Position numbers and translations under genes: made by a program. The notes under the pieces were generated by a model, which saw only the letters and a program-made list of their open reading frames with translations, was not told the origin of the DNA and made no database searches. A stretch of DNA of 64,000 nucleotides from Comamonadaceae bacterium (lineage in GTDB: Bacteria > Pseudomonadota > Gammaproteobacteria > Burkholderiales > Burkholderiaceae_C). This document shows, piece by piece, positions 1 to 8,472 of the stretch (positions are counted from its first letter, which is position 1; each line of letters opens with the position of its first letter). The DNA lies in NCBI GenBank assembly GCA_947476285.1, contig CANJPU010000008.1:47877-111876 (forward strand), in the 5' to 3' direction.

Positions 1-441
1 CTTGGCGAGGAGTTGAGCCCAAAATGGCCACCGCATGGCCCGCAGGCACCCGCGTAGGCGCTCAATCCAAATTGGATTTTCCCGTCAAGGCTACAAGTCA
101 TTGTTTTCATTGGTAATGCTTGCTGAAACAAGCCGACCTGGTGAAATATGCGGGCTAGCAATGAATACATGTTCGGTGGCGAGCCCTGGTTGATATGGGG
201 CCCTCCGCACGCATCCAAACTGGCTTTCATTTGGCGTCGGTAATCATCCTGAAAACAGGAGTTGACCGCTGTTTCCATGTGCGATCACACTTGGCCAAAT
301 CAGACATTGAGGCATGTCAAAGTAAACATTATTAGGAACACCCGGGTTAGAATTCTCGCTGATGGGCGAGCCCATTGGGGCGAATTGATCCTGAGTGTTC
401 TCCAGTCCAACCGACGTTTGACGACACATTGAGGTACAAGC
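1..441. other. gene-free left margin
   Basis: No convincing coding region is seen on either strand; the short open frames have no recognisable domains. It holds a 15-base palindrome at 64-78 and, at its right end, the Shine-Dalgarno sequence (GAGG, 431-434) of the chimeric gene that starts at 442. The stretch looks less GC-rich than the genes beside it, as expected for an intergenic or promoter region. Confidence 0.6.
64..78. promoter_or_regulatory. perfect 15-bp palindrome, possible operator
   Basis: AATCCAAATTGGATT is a 7-base inverted repeat around one base. Its form suits a dimeric repressor, but it lies about 360 bases from the nearest start codon and its partner is unknown. Confidence 0.35.
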
Positions 442-1881
442 ATGCGCAGACATATTGTTGCGGTAGTCCGGGCGCTGACGGTCGGCGCACTATTGGTTTT
501 CGCGGGCGGCGCCGGCGCCCAGCAAGGTTTCCCCAATAGGCCAATAAAAATCATCACAGCCAGCCTCGCTGGCGAAGATCGGGTCTACGACGGCGTGCTG
601 CATGAACTGGGAGTGGCGCGCGCACGCGGCTTTGCCCACCTGCTCGACATCGGACGCGTATTTGCCGCGTATCCGAAGCCTTTCGGCCCGCGCGCCTCGA
701 TTGTTTCGATTTCGGGCGGGGTCGGCATCATGCTGACCGATGCGCTGGAGCATGCCGGCATGGGGCTGGCCACATTCACCGAGACCGTGCTGGCCGACAT
801 CGACCCCATCCTGCCGCCGTTTCTCGGCCGTCAAAATCCGCTTGATGTCAGCGGCGGGCCATTCCACTATCTCGACCGCTTGCGCGCATTGCTCCAGATA
901 TTCGACCGCAACCCGGAGAGCGATTTTTCCATCGTTGCCATCGGCGCGTTCGAACGGCGCCAGATGGAGATCGCCGAAGTGATTGCCGACGAGGCCAAGA
1001 AGCGCGACAAGCCCACCTTCGTGTTGTGGTTCGGCGGTGGCGACCTGGCAACGCGTTATCTCAATGGTCAAGGCGTGCCCTGTTTCCCCGATGCGGCACG
1101 TCTGGTGCAAGCCATAGCCCCAGGGGTAGCGCAACGGGAGCGGCCGCTTCGTCGAGACTTGTCAGCAGATTTCAAGCCCGACCTGGCGATGGTACGGGCC
1201 ACACTCGTCGCGGCGCGCGAGGCCGGCCATAAAGTCATCGACGAGGTCGGCGGCAAGCAGATTCTGGCCGCGTATGGCATCGATGTCGTCAAGGAATGTG
1301 TGGTCGATTCGCCCGCAGCCGCGCAGGCAGCACTTGCGGCTCTGCGCTTTCCTGTGGTGGCTAAACTTCGTTCCGTCGATCTCGTCCACAAGGCACAGGC
1401 AGGTGGCGTACGCCTGAATCTGATCAACCCCGAGGCGGTGGAGCTTGCGATCACCGAACTCATGATGCTGTCACGCCAACTGGGCCTGTCGCACGCCGAT
1501 GTCGTGTTGCAGGAGCAGGTGCCGGCCGGGGTCGAACTGCTGCTCGGGGCCAAGCGCGATGCCACCTTTGGTATGGTCGTGACACTGGGCATAGGCGGGG
1601 TGCTCGCTGAAGCCTGGGACGACGTGCAGATTCGCCTGGCCCATGGCGCTCCTGACGCGCAGGACATGCTGGCCATGTTGGCGCACCAGTCGCTGCTCGA
1701 TGGAACAGGGGGCCGCCCGAGGGTGGACCCGGCCGTCCTGGCGCCCACTCTGGCGCGCTTCGCGCAGCTGGCGCGGGACCTTGCCGAAGAGGTCGAAGCC
1801 ATTGATGTGAACCCGATCATCGTGCATCACAGCGCACGCGCAGCCACTGCAGTGGATGCGGTGATTTTTCTGCGCGATTAG
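442..1881 (+). CDS. chimeric ORF: Bug signal peptide joined to the C-terminal part of an ADP-forming acyl-CoA synthetase
   Basis: Residues 1-26 form a Sec signal peptide (MRRH, hydrophobic core, GAGAQ), followed by FPNRPIKII, the motif that opens mature Bug/TctC receptors. From about residue 38 (near base 555) the protein is different: a succinyl-CoA-ligase-like domain to about residue 235, then an ATP-grasp domain (GGKQILAAYGIDV near 267) to the end. That is the C-terminal part of an ADP-forming acyl-CoA synthetase, whose N-terminal CoA-binding domain is missing. GAGG lies 7 bases before the ATG. I infer a deletion that joined the start of a Bug gene in frame to a ligase gene. An exported ATP-grasp enzyme would lack ATP, so the product is probably not functional. 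Two genes follow on the same strand. Confidence 0.8.
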   Translation: MRRHIVAVVRALTVGALLVFAGGAGAQQGFPNRPIKIITASLAGEDRVYDGVLHELGVARARGFAHLLDIGRVFAAYPKPFGPRASIVSISGGVGIMLTDALEHAGMGLATFTETVLADIDPILPPFLGRQNPLDVSGGPFHYLDRLRALLQIFDRNPESDFSIVAIGAFERRQMEIAEVIADEAKKRDKPTFVLWFGGGDLATRYLNGQGVPCFPDAARLVQAIAPGVAQRERPLRRDLSADFKPDLAMVRATLVAAREAGHKVIDEVGGKQILAAYGIDVVKECVVDSPAAAQAALAALRFPVVAKLRSVDLVHKAQAGGVRLNLINPEAVELAITELMMLSRQLGLSHADVVLQEQVPAGVELLLGAKRDATFGMVVTLGIGGVLAEAWDDVQIRLAHGAPDAQDMLAMLAHQSLLDGTGGRPRVDPAVLAPTLARFAQLARDLAEEVEAIDVNPIIVHHSARAATAVDAVIFLRD

Positions 1882-1967
1882 TTTGAACCTAGCTTTAGCG
1901 GGAGTGGCACTTACTTAACCACCAAGATGGCCGCAGATTTCATGAGACACAACAGGAGCACAAGCAT

Positions 1968-2366
1968 ATGACACAAGCAGGCAAGAAGTCCCCGGTTTTG
2001 TACACCATCACACAGGCCAATCGCGCGAAGGTTAAGACCTTGGTGCCCAAGTTGGTCGAGCTCACCGAGAAGGTGCTGTATGGCGATGTGTGGGAGCGGC
2101 CTGGCCTGTCAAAGCGCGAACGCAGCATGGCCACTATTGCGGTGCTGGTGGCGCTGGGCAAGCCCGACCAATTGCGCGCCCATATCGAACGCGGCGCAAG
2201 CTACGGGATTACCGAAGCCAAGATCGGTGAACTGTTCACGCATCTGGCGTTCTACGCGGGCTGGCCCGCTGCAATGGCGGCCGCGACCGTGGCAAACGGT
2301 GTGTTCGACGAACTCAAGGCGAGCAAGACGAGTAAGAAGATTAAGAAGAGCAAGAGCAAAAAGTAA
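1968..2366 (+). CDS. carboxymuconolactone decarboxylase (CMD) family protein
   Basis: This 132-residue protein has the small all-alpha CMD/AhpD fold: the LYGDVWERPGLSKRERSM helix, a middle LGKPDQLRAHIERG segment and the LAFYAGWPAAMAA helix. It has no CxxC pair, so it is not an AhpD-type peroxidase. Some family members decarboxylate or isomerise lactones; the substrate here is unknown. The last 15 residues are a lysine/serine tail (KTSKKIKKSKSKK) that is unusual for the family. AGGAG sits 9 bases before the ATG. It is probably co-transcribed with the dehydrogenase 20 bases downstream. Confidence 0.85.
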   Translation: MTQAGKKSPVLYTITQANRAKVKTLVPKLVELTEKVLYGDVWERPGLSKRERSMATIAVLVALGKPDQLRAHIERGASYGITEAKIGELFTHLAFYAGWPAAMAAATVANGVFDELKASKTSKKIKKSKSKK

Positions 2367-2386
2367 TCCTTCAAAGGAGGCTTGAC

Positions 2387-3343
2387 ATGCAGATCGGCTT
2401 TATCGGCTTGGGCAACATGGGTGGCCCGATGGCAATGAATCTGCGCAAGGCGGGGCATCGCCTGCTGGTCCACGATGTGCGCCGAGCCAGCGCTACGCCC
2501 TTGACAGACGCCGGTGCCGTCTGGGCAGACACGGTCCGCGAACTTGCCCAAGCCTCGGATGTCGTCTTCACCGCATTGCCGGGTCCACCAGAGGTTGAAG
2601 CGATTGCGCTCGGCGCGGACGGCCTGCTGGCGAGCATGCACCCCGGGTCCACCTATTTCGACTTGTCGACCAACGCGCCCTCCATGATCCGCGCAATCCA
2701 TGCCGCCTTCGCCGAGCGCGAGCTGCATGTGCTGGACGCACCGATCAGCGGTGGCCCGCGCGGCGCCAGACAAGGCGACCTCGCCATCTGGGTGGGCGGC
2801 GACCGTGCGGTGTTCGATCAACACAAGCCGCTACTCGACCTGATGGGCCATCACATTGTCTATGTTGGGCCAATCGGCGCAGGGTCGATCGCCAAGTTGG
2901 TCCACAACTGCACCTCCTATACGGTTAACTGTGCGTTGGCCGAGATGTTCTCGCTAGGTGTGAAGGCAGGCGTGGAGCCGCTGGCGCTGTGGGAGGCTGT
3001 GCGCCAAGGCGCCGTGGGCCGCCGCCGCACGCTGGACGTGATGATCGACCAATTCTTGCCCGGCAAATACGATCCCGCAGCCTTCGCGCTGCGTCTTGCC
3101 CATAAAGACGTGGTGCTTGGCACGGCGCTTGGCCGTGAGCTTGATGTGCCGATGCGCATGGCCAACTTGGCGCTGGCCGAGTTGACCGAGGCGATGAATC
3201 GTGGCTGGGGCGATCGCGACGCACGCTCGTTCATGCTGCTGCAGCAGGAGCGGGTGGGCATCCATATTGCGGTCGAGCCCGAACGTCTGCGCGAAGCGCT
3301 AGAGCGCGATCCCCCGGCCAAAGGTGATCCAAAGCACGGGTGA
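2387..3343 (+). CDS. NAD(P)-dependent beta-hydroxyacid dehydrogenase (3-hydroxyisobutyrate dehydrogenase family)
   Basis: The 318-residue protein opens with the Rossmann motif GFIGLGNMGGPMA, has the substrate-binding DAPISGGPRGA segment near residue 117, and GSIAKLVHN with the catalytic lysine near 170. Length and domain order (Rossmann domain, then helical dimerisation domain) are normal. Members oxidise 3-hydroxyacids to semialdehydes or keto acids in the cytoplasm. A very strong Shine-Dalgarno (AAAGGAGG) lies 6 bases before the ATG. The CMD gene is 20 bases upstream; the exact substrate is not visible. Confidence 0.88.
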   Translation: MQIGFIGLGNMGGPMAMNLRKAGHRLLVHDVRRASATPLTDAGAVWADTVRELAQASDVVFTALPGPPEVEAIALGADGLLASMHPGSTYFDLSTNAPSMIRAIHAAFAERELHVLDAPISGGPRGARQGDLAIWVGGDRAVFDQHKPLLDLMGHHIVYVGPIGAGSIAKLVHNCTSYTVNCALAEMFSLGVKAGVEPLALWEAVRQGAVGRRRTLDVMIDQFLPGKYDPAAFALRLAHKDVVLGTALGRELDVPMRMANLALAELTEAMNRGWGDRDARSFMLLQQERVGIHIAVEPERLREALERDPPAKGDPKHG

Positions 3344-3407
3344 TCTTTGCGGCGCTACCAGGGCGGGTCCAGCAGCGCTGAATGTCTCAACAAGACTTTG
3401 CCTGGTC

Positions 3408-3770
3408 CTACAGTCCAAGCTCGGTGAGCACCTTGTCCGCCACAGTCAGACTGGCCGTGCCATTGGCCCATCCGGCATAGAAGCCAGCTTGCTGGATCGC
3501 TTCCACAATCTCGTCGGATGTTGCGCCATTGCTGACAGCACCGCGAACATGCAACGCTAATTGTTCCGGCCGCGACTGCGACGCGAGTATGGCGATCGTA
3601 ATCAGGCTTCGTGTCCGCAGATCCAGCTTGTCGCTGCTCCACAGCTCGCCGTAGAGCACCGCCTTGGCCCAGCGAGCCCATCTGGGCGAGCGAGGCCGGT
3701 CCGCTTGGTCGGCGCCAAACATTTGGCGATGCAAGGCAACGCCGCGTTCCAGTGATTCGTCATCGTTCAA
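3408..3770 (-). CDS. CMD family protein
   Basis: A 120-residue single-domain CMD protein (LYGELWSSDKLDLRTRSL, then QAGFYAGWANGTASL). It resembles the protein at 1968-2366 but lacks the lysine tail. I chose the TTG start at 3770 because AAGGAG lies 7 bases upstream and no in-frame ATG fits. It is the last gene of a minus-strand set: aldehyde dehydrogenase, Bug, dioxygenase, CMD. Its function in that set is unknown; lactone handling is possible. Confidence 0.82.
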   Translation of the reverse strand: MNDDESLERGVALHRQMFGADQADRPRSPRWARWAKAVLYGELWSSDKLDLRTRSLITIAILASQSRPEQLALHVRGAVSNGATSDEIVEAIQQAGFYAGWANGTASLTVADKVLTELGL

Positions 3771-3793
3771 AATCGGTCTCCTTGCTTGATCGG

Positions 3794-4684
3794 TCAGTAC
3801 GGAGTGGCACCGACAACAGTCGTGCGATGCAGCAGGCGCCGCTGCGGCAACTTATAGTCGAAGGTCGCCAGATGCTGGACAGCGCAGTTGTCCCACATCA
3901 CCGCATCGCCAACCCGCCAGCTATGGCGATACCTGAATGCCGGGTTCTTGCAGGCCTCCCAGGCGGTTGCCAGCAAGGCGTCACTCTCTTCACGCGCAAG
4001 GTCCAGGATCCTGTCGGTGTGCGCTTCGTTCACGAAGATGCACTTTCTGCCATTTGCCGGGTGAGTCCTGATGGCTGGGTGGGTGGCTTCGGCCAGTTTG
4101 CTCTTTTCCGGGCTGAGAATATTCACATCCTCTTTCCTGGCGAAGCGCTTTGCCAAGGTGTTCACTGCCTTTCGACCTTCGAGGCGCTGCTTCACAGCAT
4201 CTGGCAATGATGCGTAGGCTCGGCTCATGCTGGCAAACTGAGTGTCGCCTAATGCCTTGCCCGCATCATCGTGCGGTATTTCCAGTGCATAGAGCATGGA
4301 GCACATGCTCGGCTTGGCCTCATACGAGAGATCAAAGTGCCACATGCGGCCTGCGTCGTAAGCCCCGAGGTGGCGCCCGTCCTTGTCCACGATGTTGGAG
4401 ACAAGGAAGATTTCCGGATGACCCGGATGCAGGTATTGGCTGAGCACGCTGCTCTTGTCCAGCTCGCCAAAGCGCTGGCTAAAGGATATCTGGTCTTCTA
4501 CTGTCAGAGTTTGGCCGCGAAAATAGATCACACCATATTCAAAGAAGGCAGCGCGAATCCCTGAGAACACTGCATCGCTCATGGCTTGCGTCAGATCCAC
4601 GCCCGATATTTCGGCGCCGACGCCATTGAGCGACGGAACCACTGTGAATGACTCGTTAGTGACTTGCGGCTTGGGCTCGCTCAT
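3794..4684 (-). CDS. TauD/TfdA family 2-oxoglutarate-dependent dioxygenase
   Basis: The 296 residues carry the Fe(II) facial triad: WHFDLS gives His116 and Asp118, and LLHRTTV gives the distal His286, followed by the arginine that binds 2-oxoglutarate. Family members hydroxylate a substrate next to a heteroatom or carboxylate, often releasing an aldehyde plus a leaving group. The aldehyde dehydrogenase and Bug genes upstream in the same set fit uptake, oxidative cleavage and aldehyde oxidation. It is one of four paralogues in the window. The substrate is unknown. Confidence 0.88.
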   Translation of the reverse strand: MSEPKPQVTNESFTVVPSLNGVGAEISGVDLTQAMSDAVFSGIRAAFFEYGVIYFRGQTLTVEDQISFSQRFGELDKSSVLSQYLHPGHPEIFLVSNIVDKDGRHLGAYDAGRMWHFDLSYEAKPSMCSMLYALEIPHDDAGKALGDTQFASMSRAYASLPDAVKQRLEGRKAVNTLAKRFARKEDVNILSPEKSKLAEATHPAIRTHPANGRKCIFVNEAHTDRILDLAREESDALLATAWEACKNPAFRYRHSWRVGDAVMWDNCAVQHLATFDYKLPQRRLLHRTTVVGATPY

Positions 4685-4701
4685 ATCAATCTTGTCCTGT
4701 G

Positions 4702-5688
4702 CTACTCGGTCACTTTGATGCCGGTGGTCTCGATGAATTTCTTCCAGTGGTCATACTCGCTTTTGACAACTGTTCGGAGATCGTCGGGAGATCCGCCTAT
4801 CGGAGTCGCAAATCGCGACGCGAGCGTATCGGCCACCGAGGGCGTTTTCAGCATGGCGTTGATTTCGCGGTTTAGAAAGTTGACGATCTCCTGCGGCGTA
4901 TTGCGTGGGGCAAGTAGTCCATAGTAGATGTTCAATCTAAGATCAGGAAAGCCGGCCTCGGCCACCGTTGGCACGTTTGGCAGCGCCTTCAGGCGACCCG
5001 ATCCACCCACGGCAAGCGCCTTCACACGCCCCGCTGTGATCAGGGGCGATACAGCGCCCGTATCAGTAAAGCTCAGTTGCACTTCGTTGGAAACGACGGC
5101 CGTGTTCGCTGGGCCGATTCCCTTGTACGGAACGTGCGACATCGCAATTCCCGCGCTCTTTTTGAAGTCTTCCCCGGCAAGGTGCGATATCCCTCCGAGA
5201 CCGCTGGATCCGTAGAAGAGCTTCGAAGGATTGCTTTTGCCGTATGCGACGAACTCTTTCAAATTCGTCGCGGGCACGGCCGGGCTGGTCACCATGATCA
5301 AGGGAGCATCCACGACCCGAATGACGTGCGCAAAGTCAGCCACGGGATCGTAGGGTGTCTTCGATACGGCCGAAGCCACAGAGAAACTGGCAGACACGAT
5401 GAGGAGCGTGTGGCCATCGGGAGCTGCCTTTGCCACCATATCGGCGCCGACGGTCCCGCCGGCGCCGAGCTTGTTCTCCACAACAACGCTCTGCCCCAGG
5501 CGAACGCTCAGATTTTCGGCGACCAACCTGCCAAGATAATCGAGTCCTCCTCCAGGGGCAAAGGGCACGATCAGCTTGATCGGCCTGTTCGGATAGCGCG
5601 GTGAATCCTGTGCGGATACGCTGGCGGACATCAGCGCAGATAGGGCGATGGCAATCACCGCCATGGGTTTCGACATCAATTGTTTCAC
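4702..5688 (-). CDS. Bug/TctC-type periplasmic solute receptor
   Basis: A signal peptide ending ASVSAQD is followed by the Bug hallmark YPNRPIKLIVPFAPGGG with Asp in the ligand loop. These extracytoplasmic receptors bind mainly carboxylates for tripartite tricarboxylate transporters. No TctA or TctB membrane genes are in this window, so it is an orphan receptor here. I start at GTG 5688 because AGGAG (5696-5700) is 7 bases upstream and this gives a normal MKQL signal peptide; an ATG at 5715 would put the Shine-Dalgarno inside the gene. It lies between aldehyde dehydrogenase and dioxygenase. Confidence 0.88.
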   Translation of the reverse strand: MKQLMSKPMAVIAIALSALMSASVSAQDSPRYPNRPIKLIVPFAPGGGLDYLGRLVAENLSVRLGQSVVVENKLGAGGTVGADMVAKAAPDGHTLLIVSASFSVASAVSKTPYDPVADFAHVIRVVDAPLIMVTSPAVPATNLKEFVAYGKSNPSKLFYGSSGLGGISHLAGEDFKKSAGIAMSHVPYKGIGPANTAVVSNEVQLSFTDTGAVSPLITAGRVKALAVGGSGRLKALPNVPTVAEAGFPDLRLNIYYGLLAPRNTPQEIVNFLNREINAMLKTPSVADTLASRFATPIGGSPDDLRTVVKSEYDHWKKFIETTGIKVTE

Positions 5689-5719
5689 GCTCGGACTCCT
5701 TCTATTCATGATCAAAGGC

Positions 5720-7195
5720 CTACACGCCCTTGAAGGGCGTCGTCAATTCATCGTTGAGATCGATCCAGACACTTTTTACCCTGAGGTAGTCCTTGATCGC
5801 GTCTGTGCCGCCTTCTTTGCCCAAGCCCGACATCTTGAAGCCGCCGAACGCAGACAACTGCGAAGTCAGACGGTAATTGTTGACCCAGACCGTGCCGGCA
5901 TCGAGCCTGCCTGCCACCCGATGCGCGCGATTCAGATCGCGCGTCCACAGACCGGCCGCCAAGCCATACTTCGAATCGTTCGCGATGGAAATGGCATGCG
6001 CTTCGTCGCGAAACGGAATCACGCACAGGATGGGACCGAACACCTCTTCCTGTGCGATTCGCATTTGGTTGTTTGCTCCAACGAATACGGTTGGTTCCAC
6101 GAAGAGTCCGCTTCCGCATTCCGGGCGAGTCGATTTCGTTCCACCAGCCGCCAGGCGAGCGCCGTCCTCTTTGGCGATCTCGATGTAGCGCATGATCTTG
6201 TCGAAATGAGGCCGATTGGCCACTGGGCCAACTTCAGTCGCCGGATCCATCGGATCGCCGAATCGAATGGCCTGGACCAGCTTGGTGACGCGAGCCATCA
6301 CCTGATCGTGAATGCTTTCCTGCAGCAGCAGGCGGGAGCCCGCGACACAACTTTGGCCTCCTGAGCCAAAGATGGCCGACACCGCGCCGCGCGACGCACG
6401 TTCGATATCTGCATCCTCGAACACAATGTTGGGCGATTTTCCACCTAGCTCCAGTGTCACAGGCTTTATCCTGCGCGCGGCCGCCTCATAGATTGCCACG
6501 CCTGCGCCAGGGCCGCCAGTGAAGGCGATCTTGTCCACGTCGGGGTGGTTAGCCAGCGCCGTCCCGACCTCGGCTCCAAGACCAGTGATCACGTTCACAA
6601 CGCCAGGAGGAAACCCGGCTTGTTCAATCAGCCGCGCGAAAATCAAAGATGAAGTCGATGCGAACTCGGAAGGCTTGATGACCACTGTGTTGCCTGCCGC
6701 AAGCGCGGGCGCCAGCTTCCAGGCAAGCAGACGCAGAGGGGAGTTCCAGGGGATGATCAGCGCGATGACACCGATGGGTTCGTAGCGCAGGTAGTTGAAA
6801 AACCCCGGACGCTGCGTGTGCAAAACATCCCCAGCAAACTTGTCCGCAAGACCGGCGTAATAGTAGTACCACTCAGCGACGTTGGTGATCTGGCCGCGCA
6901 TCTCGGTGATGGTCTTTCCGTTGTCGCGAACCTCGGCAACCGCCAGCTCTTCGACATTCTTCAGAACCAAGTCGCCCAGACGACGCAGCAGGGTGGCCCG
7001 ATCGGTAGGTGCAAGCCTGGACCATGGCCCCGTGCTAAAGGCCGCTTTGGCTGCCGCGACGGCAGCATCTGCATCGCGGTCGTCCCCGCGCGCGATACGC
7101 GCCCAGGGCAAGCCGGTGTAGGGGTTCTCGGTGTCCAGATACCTGTCCGAGGAGGCGGTGGACTCGCCGTTGATGTAGTGTTTGAAGGTTTGCAT
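5720..7195 (-). CDS. NAD(P)+-dependent aldehyde dehydrogenase
   Basis: A full-length 491-residue ALDH: oxyanion Asn151 in PWNSPLRLLAWK, cofactor Lys174 (VVIKPSE), general base Glu249 (TLELGGKSP) and nucleophile Cys283 (GQSCVAGSR). The glycine motif reads FTGGPGAG rather than the usual FTGS, a minor variant. It should oxidise an aldehyde to its acid in the cytoplasm, perhaps the product of the dioxygenase two genes downstream. It is the first gene of the minus-strand set; no strong Shine-Dalgarno precedes the ATG. Confidence 0.92.
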   Translation of the reverse strand: MQTFKHYINGESTASSDRYLDTENPYTGLPWARIARGDDRDADAAVAAAKAAFSTGPWSRLAPTDRATLLRRLGDLVLKNVEELAVAEVRDNGKTITEMRGQITNVAEWYYYYAGLADKFAGDVLHTQRPGFFNYLRYEPIGVIALIIPWNSPLRLLAWKLAPALAAGNTVVIKPSEFASTSSLIFARLIEQAGFPPGVVNVITGLGAEVGTALANHPDVDKIAFTGGPGAGVAIYEAAARRIKPVTLELGGKSPNIVFEDADIERASRGAVSAIFGSGGQSCVAGSRLLLQESIHDQVMARVTKLVQAIRFGDPMDPATEVGPVANRPHFDKIMRYIEIAKEDGARLAAGGTKSTRPECGSGLFVEPTVFVGANNQMRIAQEEVFGPILCVIPFRDEAHAISIANDSKYGLAAGLWTRDLNRAHRVAGRLDAGTVWVNNYRLTSQLSAFGGFKMSGLGKEGGTDAIKDYLRVKSVWIDLNDELTTPFKGV

Positions 7196-7292
7196 GATTT
7201 CGTGTTGACGTCGATCGCAAGGCGAAAATTTAGAGACTTCTGACTTGATCGCCGATGCGCCCAGATATGGGCGCCTTCATGGCCGGTCGCAG

Positions 7293-7408
7293 TGTGCAAT
7301 GTATTGCGCTTCTGTGCAATACGGATGAACGCGAACGCGAGCGGTGGGGTCATGCCAGCTTGCTTGAGTGGGTCGGTCTGCTCCCCTTGGGCTGACACTT
7401 TGCACAAT
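7293..7408. promoter_or_regulatory. TGTGCAA repeats between divergent genes, candidate operator
   Basis: TGTGCAAT occurs at 7293-7300 and again at 7313-7320, exactly 20 bases apart (about two helical turns). The inverted form TTGCACAAT lies at 7400-7408 over the -35 box of the rightward gene. GCAATGTATTGC (7296-7307) is also a perfect inverted repeat. It lies between the divergent genes at 7195 and 7453. No cognate regulator is identified, and the sequence differs from the TTGTCSGACAA sites further right. Confidence 0.45.
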
Positions 7409-7427
7409 GGATCAAATACTATATATT
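7400..7427 (+). promoter_or_regulatory. sigma-70-like promoter for the epimerase operon
   Basis: TTGCAC (7400-7405) and TATATT (7422-7427) are separated by 16 bases, and the local sequence is AT-rich. The Shine-Dalgarno AGGAG (7441-7445) and ATG (7453) follow at suitable distances. Confidence 0.5.
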
Positions 7428-7452
7428 CTTACCCAGCTCCAGGAGAAGTGGT

Positions 7453-8391
7453 ATGACGACGCTGATCGTAGGCGGCGCGGGATTCATCGGGCCAAGAGTC
7501 GTGAGTCAATTGGTTTTGCGCGGGGAAGATGTCGTTTGCATGGACATCAATCCCGGTGCCATTGCGCCGTCAACGCTGTCGCCCAAAGTCAAGGTCGTCT
7601 ACGGTGACGCCACGCGTGCAGAAGACGTCATGCGGGTACTGATGGAGTGCAAGGCCGAGCGGCTGCTGAACCTTGCTTACCGGATCGGAGGCGAGAGCGA
7701 ACCCCACCAGGCCATTCGGCTCAATGTGATGGGGATGGAGAACTGCCTTGAGGCCGCGCGCCTATGTGGAGTCAAGCGGTTTGTCTACGCCAGCTCATTG
7801 GCCATCTACGGAAAGCAGTTCCATTTCGGCGAGCGACAAGTCACTGAAGAGGACACTTGCTACCCTGAGAACGTTTACTCTACCTGCAAGCGGTTCAACG
7901 AATTTCAGGCCAAGCAGTTCGAAGAAATCTACGGCTTGAGCACCACCGGAATCCGGGTGGCCAACGTCACGGGCTCCAACAAGGTTCGAGGCTCGGTGGA
8001 CCATGTGACTTGCATCACCAAGCCGGCTGCCGGCCAGCCTGTTCATTTTCGTTTAACAGGAACGATGTTCTTGCCGATTCATCTGGACGACATTGCCGAT
8101 GTCTTTGCTCGCGTCCTGCTCGCTGACAGCACCCGATATCCGATCTACAACTCCGGTGGGCATTCGACCAGCATCTCGGATCTGGCCGACATGGTGCGAC
8201 GCGTACTGCCTGAGGCACAGATCACATTCGGGGGCGAAGGGGGGCGAGAAGATTCCCGGAACATCTACTTGATGGACAACACGCGATTGGTGCAGGAGTT
8301 CGGTGTCTCCTATCCGCCGTTCCAAGACCGGGTATTGCAGATCATCAACGAAATTCGCAGCGCCGACGGAAGGCCGCCGGTGCGCATGTAG
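7453..8391 (+). CDS. NAD-dependent epimerase/dehydratase (extended SDR)
   Basis: The 312-residue protein has GGAGFIG at 7-13, the YASS serine segment near 112-115, and the catalytic pair Tyr142 and Lys146 (VYSTCKRF). Length and motifs are those of nucleotide-sugar-type extended SDRs, though relatives in catabolic clusters act on sugar acids. AGGAG lies 7 bases before the ATG. The racemase-like, Bug, hydroxypyruvate-isomerase-like and CitE-like genes follow, suggesting metabolism of a hydroxy- or sugar-derived acid. The substrate is not determinable. Confidence 0.85.
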   Translation: MTTLIVGGAGFIGPRVVSQLVLRGEDVVCMDINPGAIAPSTLSPKVKVVYGDATRAEDVMRVLMECKAERLLNLAYRIGGESEPHQAIRLNVMGMENCLEAARLCGVKRFVYASSLAIYGKQFHFGERQVTEEDTCYPENVYSTCKRFNEFQAKQFEEIYGLSTTGIRVANVTGSNKVRGSVDHVTCITKPAAGQPVHFRLTGTMFLPIHLDDIADVFARVLLADSTRYPIYNSGGHSTSISDLADMVRRVLPEAQITFGGEGGREDSRNIYLMDNTRLVQEFGVSYPPFQDRVLQIINEIRSADGRPPVRM

Positions 8392-8410
8392 AGGGGCGCT
8401 CCACACTTGG

Positions 8411-8429
8411 CGAGCCTGGCACTGGCTCG
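8411..8429 (+). terminator. short hairpin after the epimerase gene
   Basis: CGAGCC and GGCTCG form a 6-bp stem with a 7-base loop, followed by CACTTTTCC. The T-run is short, so it may only attenuate transcription into the next gene. Confidence 0.35.
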
Positions 8430-8472
8430 CACTTTTCCATAGGTAATTATTCTTTAAGGTCTGAGGTAATAC

